DNA of 64,000 bases, taken from NCBI RefSeq assembly GCF_947179515.1, contig NC_067481.1:83404015-83468014 (forward strand), written 5' to 3'. The notes beneath the pieces were generated by a model. It was given only the letters and a program-made list of their open reading frames with translations. It was not told where the DNA came from and ran no database searches. Both the position numbers and the translations under genes were made by a program. Positions 41,241 to 53,967 of the stretch are shown here, piece after piece. The stretch's first letter is position 1; each line of letters starts with the position of its first letter. Origin of the DNA: Apodemus sylvaticus (Eukaryota > Chordata > Mammalia > Rodentia > Muridae).

Positions 41241-43739
41241 AAGTCCCTTAATCCCTCATTAGTAAATTAGACTGAGCATAAAGGAAGATTTATAATGAAA
41301 ATACACTAAATTGGCAGTACTTCCGATAATCATAAATTTAAAACGTAAATGTGCATTTTTCTTATCTTCCAATTCATTCTCCATCTGCTCTAAAATTATT
41401 TGTTGTAGGTAGAAGTAAACTTTCTTTCAGAATGACACTAGAAAGTACCATCACCTTAATGTACAGTTTTCAACTAGTCTACAATATAAATCCTTTACCT
41501 ATGTGTTCTTCATTACAGGATTTCTAATCTGCTTACACTCATGTGACTATCAAGGCCAAATGCTTTCATTTTTTCTTCAATTCTGTCTGCTCTTCACTTC
41601 TGAATAGAGGGGAGCTCTGAAATATTAAAAATGATGTCTAGCTCATGAGGTGTATAATAGCATGTTGTTAAAGAGATAGCAAATCAGGGGAAACAACTGT
41701 AATATTAAACAATCACAGTTTCTTGGTTGGTGATTCTGGCTAGCATATTTGTGACTAAAAGTGAAAGTAAGTTATTACAAAACAAGGTATTAAGGATTGG
41801 AGGTAATTATAATTTTACTCAGAAAGAAATTAATACAGAGAGGTTAGGAAGTGATGATTGAGTAGTAAGCTCCTACATAGAAGAAAGGGGATCTGAGCGG
41901 AGTTTGATTCATTTCAGTGAATATTAGACAAGAAAAGATGTAGCAAAGGTAAACATTCTTATATCTTAAATATCTGAGCCTATCTCCACAGGCACACTGT
42001 TGAGCAGAGAGGACTCAACAACTGCCTCAACAAGGAGAATATAAAATAATTCAATTTACCCAAATCCTCAGCATGCCCTCTGCTCCTCAGGGGTATTGAC
42101 TTCCTTTCGCATCTAATCTTCCTTCTATTTCGGAATTCAAAATCAACCGATACTACTATTGAAAATGGGAAAAAATTAAGCATCATAAATCCTGAGTGAC
42201 AGCAATACTAATTATGAAAGAAGCATAATTGTTTGCTAAAAGACAAAGAGAATTACTTCATAGAATAACACTCCAGGAGATAAATATGAAAAACACACAA
42301 GCAAGATATGCTTGAGGAATGATATTGATAAGGGTCCCAAGGAAATGCCAGAGCATATTCTTTCTAGGTATAATGTCCTTCCACTTGTATATTTTGAATT
42401 ATATATCATAAACATCCACCATCAATGACTAAATTGACTCTAATTTCATCTGACTTCCTTTTGCTATCCACATTCATAGGAGATGGAGGTTAGATAAAAA
42501 TAGGACCGTGCCGTTCTAGGCACAGCCATCTGTGCCCACAGGCATTGTGTTCACTCCCCAGCTCTCCTGTAAGAAGCTAAATCTTTGTTGCTGTTTTCCA
42601 GCATGTTACTGATGAGCAGTCTTACAGAGCCAATTAGCATAGTCTTCTTGTAGTGTTCAGAAGACCTACAGCATCTGCAGCAAGATCCTATTATTTGTTT
42701 TCTACAATGCAATGCGGCAGCTGGTATAGGGCAAGACTGTATAATTCCTGTTAAGGCTTGTCTTTTTAATCATAACACCATATGGTTTAGTGACCTTGAA
42801 CAAGTCAGTTTCTATTTAAGGTAAAGAAATTGTTGAACTTCTGTTTGAGGAAAGATGTTTCTATTACTTTATTTAACTTGCAATTTGTTTTCTTCTTATT
42901 ATTCTGCCATATCTCTATATCTTTATAAATCTGTCTTTGTAAGTCTCTAGTTCTTATCCCCCCCTCTCTCCCTCCCTCCCTGCTATCACCTACTTGAATG
43001 CTGGTATAGAGTCACTGCACTGATAAAGTGTGAACTAGACTAGACCATAACAGCAAATAATATTCAAAAATGTTTCTAATTTAAAGGCAAAACATTCGCT
43101 GATAATTTCTTACTTTCACCTTCTGTTTGACATCAAATCTTAAGGTCACATCTTAGTCCTTACACACCCACCATGTCCAAGGACTTGTTATTTGCAAAAA
43201 TCTGGCTTCATACAGAACAAGTTAAGAATTCATGATGTTAGCGTGAGCATCATCGTATGTTGGTAAGAAGTGAGATTAGCCATGTTATAATGTGAATAAG
43301 CTATCCCTTCTGAACTTCTGAGAGAGCTTTATTAATTACAACAAAAAGCAAGCTCATACATATCAAACTGTGCTAAATTTAATTTTACAGATATTATTCA
43401 GTGGTGATGTGTAAGAAAAATGAACTAGAATTATCTTCTTGCCAGTAGCAGGGAATAATTAAATGCAATCTAATATATAATGGTCAAAAATAATGAAAAG
43501 GTGAAGTTATCTTGATGGCTTGTTTTTGCATGATTTATGTATGAAAAAACGTTAAGCTTCCAGTAAAACTTGTGTACAGTAAGAATCTAGTTAAGTAGTC
43601 TAAATCAAATGTAAAGACTTCGTTGTAGTGAATCTTAACCACAAGATATATATTAAATCTTCTAATTCATGAAATATTATTTTAAGTTATTTTTATTACT
43701 AGAAAGTTTGGATCATTTTATTTTTATGTTTATGTGTAC

Positions 43740-43925
43740 CTTGTCTGAATGTATGCAATATATGTATGTGTAACATGTGTGTGCCTGGTACATGTAAAGG
43801 TCAGTAGAAAGTACTGGATTCCTTCATGTGGAGTTACAGATGACTGTGAGCTATTGTGTGAATGCTGGGAACCGGAGCCTAAGTCTTTGCAAAGGCAGCA
43901 TGAAGCACGGATCTGTGGCTATAGC
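43740..43925 (-). mobile_element. Worn B3-like SINE, antisense
   Basis: The segments gcctggtacatgtaaaggtc, gagttacagatgactgtgag and gaatgctgggaaccggagcc keep the reversed B3/B2 order. Confidence 0.5.
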
Positions 43926-43958
43926 TATGCCCCCTACTTTTCTACTTTTCTTACTTTT

Positions 43959-43961
<3 letters not shown>

Positions 43962-44041
<80 letters not shown>
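43962..44041. repeat. (TC)n joined to (TG)n
   Basis: About 20 TC units (43962-44002) pass without a gap into about 19 TG units (44003-44041). Confidence 0.97.
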
Positions 44042-44042
<1 letters not shown>

Positions 44043-44097
44043 ATGCCCATGTGTTCACAGGTGCTCATGTCCTTGGGAGCCAGAAGCATTAGAACCT

Positions 44098-44210
44098 TGT
44101 AGCTGAAGTTATTATAGTCAGTTATGAGTAGTCATGTGAGTGCTGGGGACTGAGCCCAAGTCCTCTGCAATAGCATCAAGTGCTCGTAACTGCTGAGCCA
44201 TCTGTTAAGC
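44098..44210 (-). mobile_element. B2/B3-type SINE fragment, antisense
   Basis: The end gctgagccatctgttaagcc is the reversed SINE head, preceded by gactgagcccaagtcctctg. About 110 bp remain. Confidence 0.7.
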
Positions 44211-45254
44211 CCCCATTCTTAAATTCTGTTTTATCAATGAAATCAGAACAATAACTCTGATAAGGTAGCACACAGTAACCTGGAAGTAGGGACTGGAGCT
44301 AATCAACAAGCACTCCAGATACATCTGATTCTGTCCACTGGGTTATGTAAATAAGAATAAAAGAGAACTTCTGTTTCATTGGCTGATAATAAATACCTGA
44401 GTACAGAGGGACACTGAGGCTGTAAACCTCTGCCAGTGTAAATCTGTGCACAGGTGAGTAGTGTAGATAATGAATGGTATGTTGATGCTAGGAATAGGTG
44501 CTATAGATATGCTAGACATTTCCCCAAAGGCTCTTAAAGCTAAATGACTTTAGAAAGCAGATCTCAAGTTTATCTTCAAAATCACATAACTGGTAACTGT
44601 CAGAGCATGCTTTTAAATTCAGAGTTCTTATTGGGTCTTGATGGTAGGTAGAGCTACAACTTAGTAATTTTATTAAAGAACAACAGACTACTGTGAACAG
44701 AAGTTGCTGTTCTCACTCTCTGTCTCTATCTCAGTCTGTCTCTGTCTCTTTCTCCCTTTCTCTCTTTGTGTATGAATGAAACAAAGAATACTTTTCCAAT
44801 GTAAACATGCCAATTACATAATGTTATAAACTATTAAATATGATAATGAAGTTGATAGCAATATTTAGAGTACTATAGCTGACTTTAACCTGGCATATCC
44901 TTATCTGTAGCACATCCCAAATAAAGATAGTTTAATGCTTCCCATAATTAGAAATATTTCATCTGTGACTCAAAGGAACACTCTGGTTATAATCACAGCA
45001 GTACAGAATTAGCAATACATCACTTTCAGATAGATGTTTAAAGAAAGACTACTGGGCTGACATAAAGACATGAGCCTGGTGTTTCAGTTAGGCGTCTCAG
45101 GACTAGTATAGAGCAGGGCAGGTCACAGAAACATCTTGGATCTCACTTGGCTTACTAGATGAATAAGAGTTATTATTACCCTGTCAGAATCGCTAAGTGA
45201 CATAACCATGGTAAAGAAAATGCATAGTTTTCAAATACTGGAAAACAGATAATA

Positions 45255-45436
45255 GCCGGGCAGTGGTGGCGCACGCCTGAAATCCCAACACTCAGGGAGG
45301 CAGAGGCAGGTGGATTTCTGAGTTCGAGGCCAGCCTGGTCTACAAGTGAGTTCCAGGAGAGCCAGGGCTACACAAAGGAACCCTGTCTCAAAAAAAAAAA
45401 AAATTAAAAAAAAAAAAAGAAAAAGAAAAAGAAAAA
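45255..45436 (+). mobile_element. B1 SINE with 14-bp target duplication
   Basis: A well-preserved B1 (head gccgggcagtggtggcgcac) with an A/AAAAG tail. The flanks gaaaacagataata (45241-45254) and gaaaacaggtaata (45437-45450) match at 13 of 14 places, so insertion is fairly young. Confidence 0.96.
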
Positions 45437-45536
45437 GAAAACAGGTAATATGATCAAAACTGTATTTTTCACTATTTTATCCCTTAATATGTTTTTTGCA
45501 TCAAATTCCTATAAATTGTCTTACATATTCAATCAT

Positions 45537-45540
<4 letters not shown>

Positions 45541-45620
<80 letters not shown>
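45541..45620. repeat. Pure (AG)n, about 40 units
   Basis: About 80 bp of uninterrupted AG, the longest pure dinucleotide array in the window. It yields an Arg/Glu-rich frame that is not a gene. Confidence 0.97.
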
Positions 45621-45622
<2 letters not shown>

Positions 45623-45699
45623 GATTCATAATTTACTGAAAATGTATAGGAGTTAGCAATTGATGCAATTGTCTTATTGTGCTTGCCTGGCAAAGTGTG

Positions 45700-46850
45700 G
45701 ATGCTACAGTCCTACTCAGAAGGGGAAAGAAAATAATCTCTGGGAAGTAGAGGGAGAGAGGGATCTGGGAGGGAGAGAGAAGGGGCAAGGAAAAGTGGAA
45801 GGGTCAGTTCAGATATGGGTGGAGATGGGGGAGAAGTACAGAGGGTCAGGAAGTTGAAAGTAGGTGTGTAGCAGTGGGGGAGGGGGAACTGAGGGTAGCC
45901 ACTAGGAAGTCTCAGATGCCAGGTATCCAAGAGGTTACCAAGGGCCAACAGGAAGGACATTAGCTAAAATACCCAACAAAGGGGAGCAAGAACCTGTAGA
46001 GATGATATTAATATCCAGTGTATAGGCACACCCCACCCCCACCCCCACCCCCACCCTCATCCCCATTGAAGGACAGGGCCACCCACCCACATCAAAAATC
46101 TTAATCCAGAATTCTTCCAGTCAAAAGGAAATGCAGAGACAAAGAGTGGAGCGGAGAATGAAGAAAAGGCCATCCAAAGATTGCCCCACTTGGGGCACCA
46201 AACCCAGACACTATTGCTGATGCCCAGACATGCTTACTTACAGGAGCCTGGTATAGTTGGTCCCTGAGAGGCTCTGCCAAAGCCTGACCAATACAAATAC
46301 GAATGTAAACAGCCAAACATCTAACTGAGCGTGGGGTCCCCAATGGGGAAGTTACGGCAAGGACTGTAGGAACTGAAGGAGTTTGCAACCCCATAGGAAG
46401 GACAATAATACCAACCAACCAGACTCCAGCTGGATATGTGTCAGGAATCACTGGGAGGGGAGCTCCTTGATCCTCTGGAGGCTTATGACCCAGTGTAGGG
46501 GAATGCTAGGGCACTGAGGCAGGAGTGGGTGAGTAGCAGTGTTGGGGAATGCTAGGGCACTGAGGCAGGAGTGGGTGAGTGGCAGTGTGGGGGAATGCTA
46601 GGGCGCTGAGGCAGGAGTGAGTGAGTGGCAGTGTGGGGGAATGCTAGGGTACTGAGGCAGGAGTGGGTGAGTGGCAGTGTGGGGGAATGCTAGGGTACTG
46701 AGGCAGGAGTGGGTGAGTAGGTGGGGAGCACCCTAATAGAGGCAGTGGGGCCGAGGGGATAGGGGGCTTGTGAGGGGAAACTGGGGAGCAGAATAACAGT
46801 TGAAATGTAAATAAATAAAATAAGCAATAAACAAATAATAAAAAAAAGAA
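45700..46850 (+). mobile_element. 5'-truncated L1 3' UTR, sense, with expanded minisatellite
   Basis: The order of segments (gaggtagccactaggaagt-like part near 45890, ggacattagctaaaataccc, aggccatccaaagattgccc, tttgcaaccccataggaagg, aggggatagggggcttgtga, gaaatgtaaataaataaaat) is that of a rodent L1 3' UTR ending in an A-rich tail. A CACCCC-rich patch lies at 46028-46057. ORF2 is absent. The left edge is uncertain by tens of bases. Confidence 0.8.
46494..46720. repeat. 46-bp minisatellite, five copies
   Basis: Units start at 46494, 46540, 46586, 46632 and 46678 with an exact 46-bp period. The shared core is gggaatgctagggcactgag followed by gcaggagtgggtgagtggca. Copies differ by only a few bases. 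The last copy passes back into ordinary L1 3' UTR. Confidence 0.95.
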
Positions 46851-46965
46851 AGGCTGTGAATGAGGATGCTATTTTAATGCCTGCTCCATACTGTGACTTT
46901 GGGAGTAGTGGTTGAGAATTTTTCAAAAGGATTGAAGGATTAGAATTTTTTGTTTGTTTGCTTGA

Positions 46966-47072
46966 CTTTCTTCCTTCCTTCCTTCCTTCCTTCCTTCCTT
47001 CCTTCCTTCCTTCCTTCCTTCCTTCCTTCCTTCCTTCTTTCCTTCTTTCTCTCTCTCCCTTCCTTCCTTCCT

Positions 47073-47134
<62 letters not shown>

Positions 47135-47162
47135 TTCCTTCCTTTCTTTCTTTCTTTCTTTC
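46966..47162. repeat. (TTCC)n / (TTTC)n pyrimidine tract
   Basis: About 197 bp of pure pyrimidine on the + strand, in blocks of TTCC and TTTC. It abuts a reversed B1, so it is probably that SINE's expanded A-tail. Confidence 0.96.
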
Positions 47163-47258
47163 AGGTCTCACTGTGTATCCTTGCCCGTGCTAGAACTCTC
47201 TGTGTAGACCAGTTTGACCTATCTCTGCTTGGATTAAAGCACGTGTGCACTATCGTGT
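47163..47258 (-). mobile_element. B1 SINE fragment with internal deletion
   Basis: The reversed B1 order is seen (ggtctcactgtgtatccttg, then gtagaccagtttgacctatc, then ggattaaagcacgtgtgcac), but the segment normally between the last two is mostly missing. Confidence 0.75.
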
Positions 47259-47584
47259 CAATGCCAAGTTGATTTTTTGATTAAATCTGAGTTGCTCTGG
47301 GTACCTAATATACCCAATTTAATACTTGATTTTATTTTCTGTTTTATATGATTATACCACTTTATATGCTGGTCATATAATACAAACAAAAGTGTGCAAA
47401 TCAGGAGCAACTTTGACTTTTTTAGTTGAATGCCTTTATTTGCTGTAATTAAAAGACATGCCAAATTTATTTTTATGTTGATGGTTACTATATGCATGGC
47501 ATATGTATAGGAAGAAAGAAACTGCAAGGGCACACTCCTAGACGCTATCTCAAAGAAGATATCTTTGAGAAGCTTGTTCTCTCC

Positions 47585-48210
47585 TTAATCTGTTTTTCCA
47601 TTGCTCTGATTGACCAAAACCAATTTGGGAGGTCAAGAATTTCCTAGTCCTACCTGGCAGAAAAGCATGCAGTTTGAAAGCTTCCACCTTCTGGTGAGAG
47701 ATGTTCTACAGAACTTGTCACGTCTTTGAAATTTAGAATATATTGCTTTCATAATATGAATTTACTGCGCAACTGGTGTTCAATTTTTCAAGTTTGTAAG
47801 TTTATTAAGTGGTTTCAACATTTTTGGTTTTTTCGTTTTGACTATAAAAAAAGACAGTTTAAAGAAAAACCAAATTCTATTAAAACATTTGCAGCATGTG
47901 TGAAAAAAATTTTTGACTTAGATTTCTACCTAAAGTTCCATCATTGACAGAAGCCAATGAAGGAACTTAAGGTTGGTCCTGGAGGCAGAAACTGAGGCAG
48001 AGACCAGAGAGGAACAATGTTTACTGGCTTGCTTCCCCTGACTTTCTCAGCAACCTTTTCTACATTACCCACGCCCATGTGCTCAGGGCTGACATATCAC
48101 AGTGTGCTTACCTCCTCTATATCAACTGGAGGTACTTAGCCGTGCCCACAGGACAATCTGATAGACACAGTTCTTCAAGTAAGGTTCTGGTCATCTCGAC
48201 AAAAACTATG
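47585..48210 (-). mobile_element. Worn, interrupted copy of a rodent dispersed repeat
   Basis: The parts 47590-47640 (tccattgctctgattgacca) and 47930-48210 (aggaacttaaggttggtcct, gtttactggcttgcttcccc) resemble the reverse of the inner repeat at 28.7-29.1 kb. The DNA between them (about 47640-47925) does not fit and may be an insertion. Confidence 0.45.
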
Positions 48211-48236
48211 ACACAAGGATTCTTAGGATCTTAAAC

Positions 48237-48352
48237 ATTTTTTTAGATGTTTTCTTTATTTATATTTCAAATGTTATCCCCTTTCCTGGTTTCCCCTCTG
48301 AAAACCCCCTATCCCATCCCCTCTCCCCCTGCTCACCAGCCCACTCACTTAG
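48237..48352 (-). mobile_element. Very short L1 3' end, antisense
   Basis: The segments agatgttttctttatttata and tttcaaatgttatccccttt, then ctggtttcccctctgaaaac, are the last ~115 bp of an L1 3' UTR in reverse, like the left edge of the copy at 35.7 kb. Confidence 0.85.
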
Positions 48353-51300
48353 GTCAAATTCTTACAAGTTGCCAGACTTGTAGAAGATGTACCTTTACCT
48401 GATGAGTTAACTTACAAGCCACTGTTCGATATACTTTTAGAAACGAAGTGTGTATGAGTACATTGCCTTGCATACAGCCTTAGAAAAGAAAACCTCATAG
48501 AAAAGGGAACATATAAAAATCAATTCCCAGACCATAATCCAATAAATCTCCATCTATCCTTCCTGTCCAGTTAGAGAACTACTTGAACATTGCCTTTGCT
48601 AGGTCTCTGTTTCATGAGAGAGTGAGGTATATCATAACAATGAAAATTAAATTTAAGAGTGAAAAACAGTGACAAAGCCTAAAAATTGCATTGACTGGAA
48701 GGTCTGGCTATTGATTATTTTCTGGAGGATATTACAATTGGTTTAGACTTCTTGGTAGTGCATGTAATTGTTAGTTATTCATTGGAATGCCATGTAGTAT
48801 TGAAAAAAATCTCATGTAAAAGGCATTAATCCTCGCTGTAAGACCCAGTCTGCTTTTAACTCTGACCAACAGAAGCACATCTTTTCATCCCTTTGTGTGT
48901 TGGATTTTTACGTTCCCGATGTGGTGATATTGACAGCCTTCCTTACTCAGATAGCTATAGAAAAACTCCAGTGAGATAATGATGTCAAAAGTCCTTATAG
49001 CACATTGCAAGTGTTCCCAGATGAACGCCACAGCACTGTTCTTACTCCTGCTCTCATCAGTATCTATATGATTTGCTGGTTTGATCTTCTGAGGTCACAT
49101 TTTGTGGTTAAGATTCCAAAACTACACATACTTCAGTCCAATGAGAAAATGTGGCATAAAGATAAAAACAAGAACAATAAAAACAACCATGGAAAAAATG
49201 AATAGTTTCTTTTCCAGAGGAAGGAGGCCAAGAGTATCAGAAATGGCTGCTTCTCACTCCTGGGGTCCTGCTCTCAGACTTTGTCATCAGGACTTTGGAG
49301 CAATGATAAACAAACAGCCGGTTTGTTATCAAGGTCACTCAGAAGTCAGAGTTCCAGCTTTTCCTTATACATTGGCATTTGTTGCTGTTAAAGAATGAAG
49401 ACTAGTAGTGGAGATGAAAGGGAAAGGGGTTACATTAAGTTAAACCTATGGGAAGATACAGTTTAGGTGGCACTCAGATTCCTACATTTTTATCTAAAAC
49501 CAGTAAAGAACCTGCCACCTTACCTAGTTTTGAAGTCTGTAGTGGTATGAGGAAGACTTGTCTTTTCCTCTTAAAAACCATTCTTTTACCTCTTTGGGGA
49601 ATCAAAATTAAATTTATAATAAGGAATACAGGACAGAAGAAAAATGAGAAATTAGCCTCTCCAGAGAGATTTAGAAATAGATTTTAAGCATTATCCTCTT
49701 TTTTTTTCCTTCTTAAATCTTAAAACATTCATGCCATGCTCTAGCCTCTAACTGCTGTGTAAAGGAAATCAGGAAACTTTGCATTAGTGTTAGTATATGT
49801 TCTATCTTCAACTTATATTTCTTTGAAAATCAAAAATCTACTTATATACTTCTCCCAGGATAATTGCTATTTATATTCAAACTTCTTAGTTAGCCATTGT
49901 TGTGATAATTAATAATTTATTTTATTTTTGAGTGACTAAGAAATACAGCCAACTGCCATGGTAATTACCCTGAGGAGTCTCTCTTGATTACCACGAAAAT
50001 CTGAAAATAGATATTAATACTGCTTACCTTTCCTAGATAAGGATATTTGACTCACAGAAATTCAGTAGCTAGTCTAACCTCTTCACAGCCCTTAAGAAAA
50101 ATAAAGATTGAAATCAGTGTCCTCCACAACGGCCAACCAAGGTCAGGGAAGATTTGATCTTCGGGATTTTTTGTGAATATGTCAGACTCTTTGAAATTAT
50201 GTCCAGAGAGATAAAGGAAGAAAAGGAATGGAAGAATATAAAGAATTCTCTACAGAACAGTTTGCTGTAGGAACACTGTATGTTCACACAGGCATTTTGA
50301 GGGGTGCTTGCCAGGCTTCTGGTAGCTAGCAACAGGCTGCCCAGCATGGCAGGAAATCTCACACCCGTAATTCTCTCCAGGTGCTAACTGAGGGAAAAAA
50401 TATTAAAGGTCAGCTAACAGATATTCCCATGTACATGTAGGACAGCTTTCTCACATCCTAAAGTCTTGTTGACTATGAAGTTTCACTGATATGAGGAATA
50501 GTCAGCAGGTTTATACATGTGAAGAATTTGTGTGGTTTAGCGGGTGAGTACATCCAAGTCATCTTAGGTAGACAGGCTCTTTCTCTACTTTCTTAAATCC
50601 CTCAGGATTTTCCTGGACCCAAGACAAAAACAAGTTTGAATCAGTACCAGTTCTTTGGGGAAAAGGTTTTTATAAACACAAAAGAAATTTCCCTTGTTGT
50701 TATTTAAATAATAGATTTATAGCATCAATTATAATTGTCTGGAACTACTACTCCATTCACTGAGCTGCCATAGAGCATAGAAAGTATGATGCTAAGAAAT
50801 AAAAAGTAACTGATCGAAGTAACCTAGCTATTAAGTAAAGGCTAGGTCCTTCATTCCTACCTGTGTACATGTGCAGGATGCTGCACGGGGCTCAGGACAG
50901 TGGTCCAGATCTCAATTCAACTCAGCTCAGCACCTTGATTATCAATGTAGGGTCCTCTATATTCATAATATCACTAGTAATCTTCTAAAGATAAATTTCC
51001 CTAGAGCAAACTATTGTTCTTTGCAATAAAGATGAGACATTCTTAGTTGGGTTTTAAATAGTTTGTATATGAGTCTATGTGATGTATCTACAAAGCGCTC
51101 GCCATACATAACTGCATTTTTTTTTATAATTGGAGAGCAAATCAGTTCAAACCTGCTTCCAGAGTATATATCTTCACTTTTACTTTTCTGAATGAAAAAA
51201 AAAATCATTATCCTAAAAATACTGCAAAACCTTAAAATACCCCAGAATATATTTGAAATATAATTTGAAGGTATCAGAACAGTCATTATCTTGTTTAAAA

Positions 51301-51657
51301 GCTATTGTAGCTAATTATCACTACAGGGCTCATTTTAGGAAGTTGCCTGCCTCCGCCCACCTTTCTTCCTGGCAGTTGGGAGTCTTACATCAATTGCTTA
51401 CAATGATTAGTGTCTCCCAGACTCAGCTGTTACAGGAGCATTATCTGAGGGGTTCTGATGCCATCCCAGAAATTCATAGCAGCTGTTACTTTGAAGAATA
51501 TTTGCTTACACAACAAATAATGACCAATGCAGGGTTTTGCATGGTTGTACCAGTTAAATGCTAAGGTGGATGCTGTGTGGTTTCTATTTGTCTTTTTCCT
51601 GCCTTTGCCTTGCAAGTTTTGATCTATTGGAGTTTCTTTCTCCTCCCAGATTATCTG

Positions 51658-51753
51658 CCTATCCATCCATCTATCCATCCATCCATCCATCCATCCATCC
51701 ATCCATCCATCCATCCATCCATCTATTCACTTACCATCTGTTTGTCTGTCTCT

Positions 51754-51815
<62 letters not shown>

Positions 51816-51956
51816 CATCCATCCATCCATCCATCCATCCATCCACCCATCCACCCACCCACCCACCCACGCACCCAACCACCCATGCACTCACCCACAC
51901 ACCCATCCATCCATCCATCCATCCATCCATCCATCCATCCATCCATCTGTCCATTG

Positions 51957-51994
<38 letters not shown>

Positions 51995-52004
51995 ATCTAT
52001 ATCT
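51658..52004. repeat. (TCCA)n / (TCTA)n compound microsatellite
   Basis: About 345 bp of ATCC and ATCT blocks in the order CCAT, CTAT, CCAT, CACC, CCAT, CTAT. The long open frame over it (Ile/His/Pro/Ser repeats) is an artefact; its period of four bases makes all three frames equivalent. Confidence 0.96.
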
Positions 52005-52199
52005 GAGCCAGGGAAAATAGAACTAGTTCATATATACTTGGGTGGCAGGCAGGTTATCTTTGGCTCTAATGTTTATACAGTGAGGAATTTGGCCAAATGT
52101 CAATGTCAGTTTTAAATAGAAGCTTCTACAGTAAGGAAAGATTAAAATGAAATATCCAAAAAAGAAGAGTGCAACAGGGTAGCAGCCCAGTGGGTTCTG

Positions 52200-52490
52200 T
52201 GCTGTGGATTTAATTTTATTTCTCTTTTATTTTTAAATTAAATGTAGTTATTTCATTTCTCTCTTCCCTTTTCTCCCTCCAAATCCTCCAAAATAAACCT
52301 CATTGTTCTATTTCAAATTCATGGCTTCTTTTTTATCAATGGTGGCCACATAAATATATGTGTGTATATGCGTGCGCGTGCTCACGTGCGCACACACACA
52401 CACACACACACATGCACATATTAGTACATACAATTTCTCAGCCTGTATAATGTTAATTGTATGTATGCTTTCACAGGAGGGATATATGAG
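52200..52490 (-). mobile_element. L1 3' end (Lx-type), antisense, with TG/CA insert
   Basis: The segments cttttctccctccaaatcct, tttcaaattcatggcttctt and agcctgtataatgttaattg follow the same order as the copy at 60.7 kb. The middle has become an alternating TG/CG/CA tract (52355-52418). Confidence 0.65.
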
Positions 52491-52596
52491 AGTTTATGGA
52501 GGGAGGAAAGGAAATCTGATAATATAATTGTGCTATAATCTTAAAAAATAGAAGAAATAATTAAAAAAGAAAAACTTTCAAAGTTAAAGATCTCAG

Positions 52597-52645
52597 AATA
52601 TATATATATATATATATAATATATATATATATTATATATATATAT
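52597..52645. repeat. (TA)n microsatellite
   Basis: Three TA blocks joined by AAT/ATT steps. Confidence 0.95.
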
Positions 52646-53804
52646 GAACTATCTCTGCTGCCTTTGTTCATAATATACTTTCTGAGCCTGCATTGTATCT
52701 GGATGTATGTGAACATGCTTAAAGAAACCGTTGGTAGTATGTGCTAGATTCTCTAGCAGAAGCAGGTCACTGAATTGCTCAGAGGGAGCTGAGGAAGTCA
52801 TGTGTCATGTAGAAAGAGTGCACAGAACAGAATTTTAGAAAGAAGGAAATGTGCAGAAAAAGAACTGGAAAATATCCAGAAGGTTCTAGGTTAACACTTA
52901 ATAGAAAAATAGCATATTCTGAAAATCTTAAGTATCTAGGAATCAATTCAGAATTTACACACGAATTACAATTTTCAAAGATGGTCACTAAAACACTATG
53001 GCTTACATCTTAAACCTTAAAGAACAAATTGAACTTCTCCAGATTATGGTTATAGCCAGTGGCATAAGCTAAATACCAGGTGTAATTAATTGAGGATTAG
53101 ATACTGTCGGAAAAATGTTAGAAATTTGAAGCAATAACAACAGAAATGTTTCAAAATGAACAACAGAAATAAGCATTAGAGAAGTTAAGAAAGCAACATC
53201 AAACAAAACAGAAGTGGGTAGCCAAATACAACTGATGGCACAACGCTCATTGCGGAAGCCTCCCCGAAGGCAGCAGACATAGGCAGGAGGGGAAAAAATA
53301 GGTGAAAATAACCAATTAATTCATGTATTCAGAGAAGCATTAAGATTCAATCTCATCAAATTATAATCAGAGGAAAGAAAACAGAGACAGCATCGAATTA
53401 CATCAGCTAGAATCAACATGTAAAGCTATGAAACTAAATGGATTGCATGTTCTAAACCTATATAGCCTATTATATACCAATCATGCCTCAAGATGAAGGC
53501 TTGAAAATATAAATGTGGTCACTTACATTATTTTCTCACAGAGGTGGCTTACAGCAGGCCTGCAAGTAAGTGCCCAGTGAATACTAACTTAATTCATATG
53601 TAAATTTTGAAATTTGTTGGAGTGAGCACATGCTGGACTCTTCTGTTTCATTTAGTGTTTTCTGTCCAGAACTTAGAACACTCACCTGCAGAGGATACAT
53701 GTTGTTTTTCTCTCTGATCCAAAGATCTTTACAGTTCTCCCTACATGCCATTTCCAGGCTTTGCAGAGAGCCAAGTCAAGATAACACATTGCTTTAAACA
53801 CATG

Positions 53805-53888
53805 CAGAGAGAGTGGGAGAGGGAGAGGAAGAGGGAGGGAGGGAGGGAGGGAGAGAGAGAGGACTTAATAAAGAAAAATGAAAGAAAG

Positions 53889-53967
<79 letters not shown>

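Noticed and set aside
46923..47272. Lys/Glu/Arg-rich frame on the minus strand and Ser/Phe/Leu-rich frames on the plus strand.
   Set aside because: They are translations of the (TTCC)n/(TTTC)n tract at a B1 tail.
51558..52115. Open frame of 185 codons with Ile/His/Pro/Ser repeats, hinting at a secreted repeat protein.
   Set aside because: The repeat part is a four-base microsatellite, open in several frames; the unique flanks have no recognisable domain.
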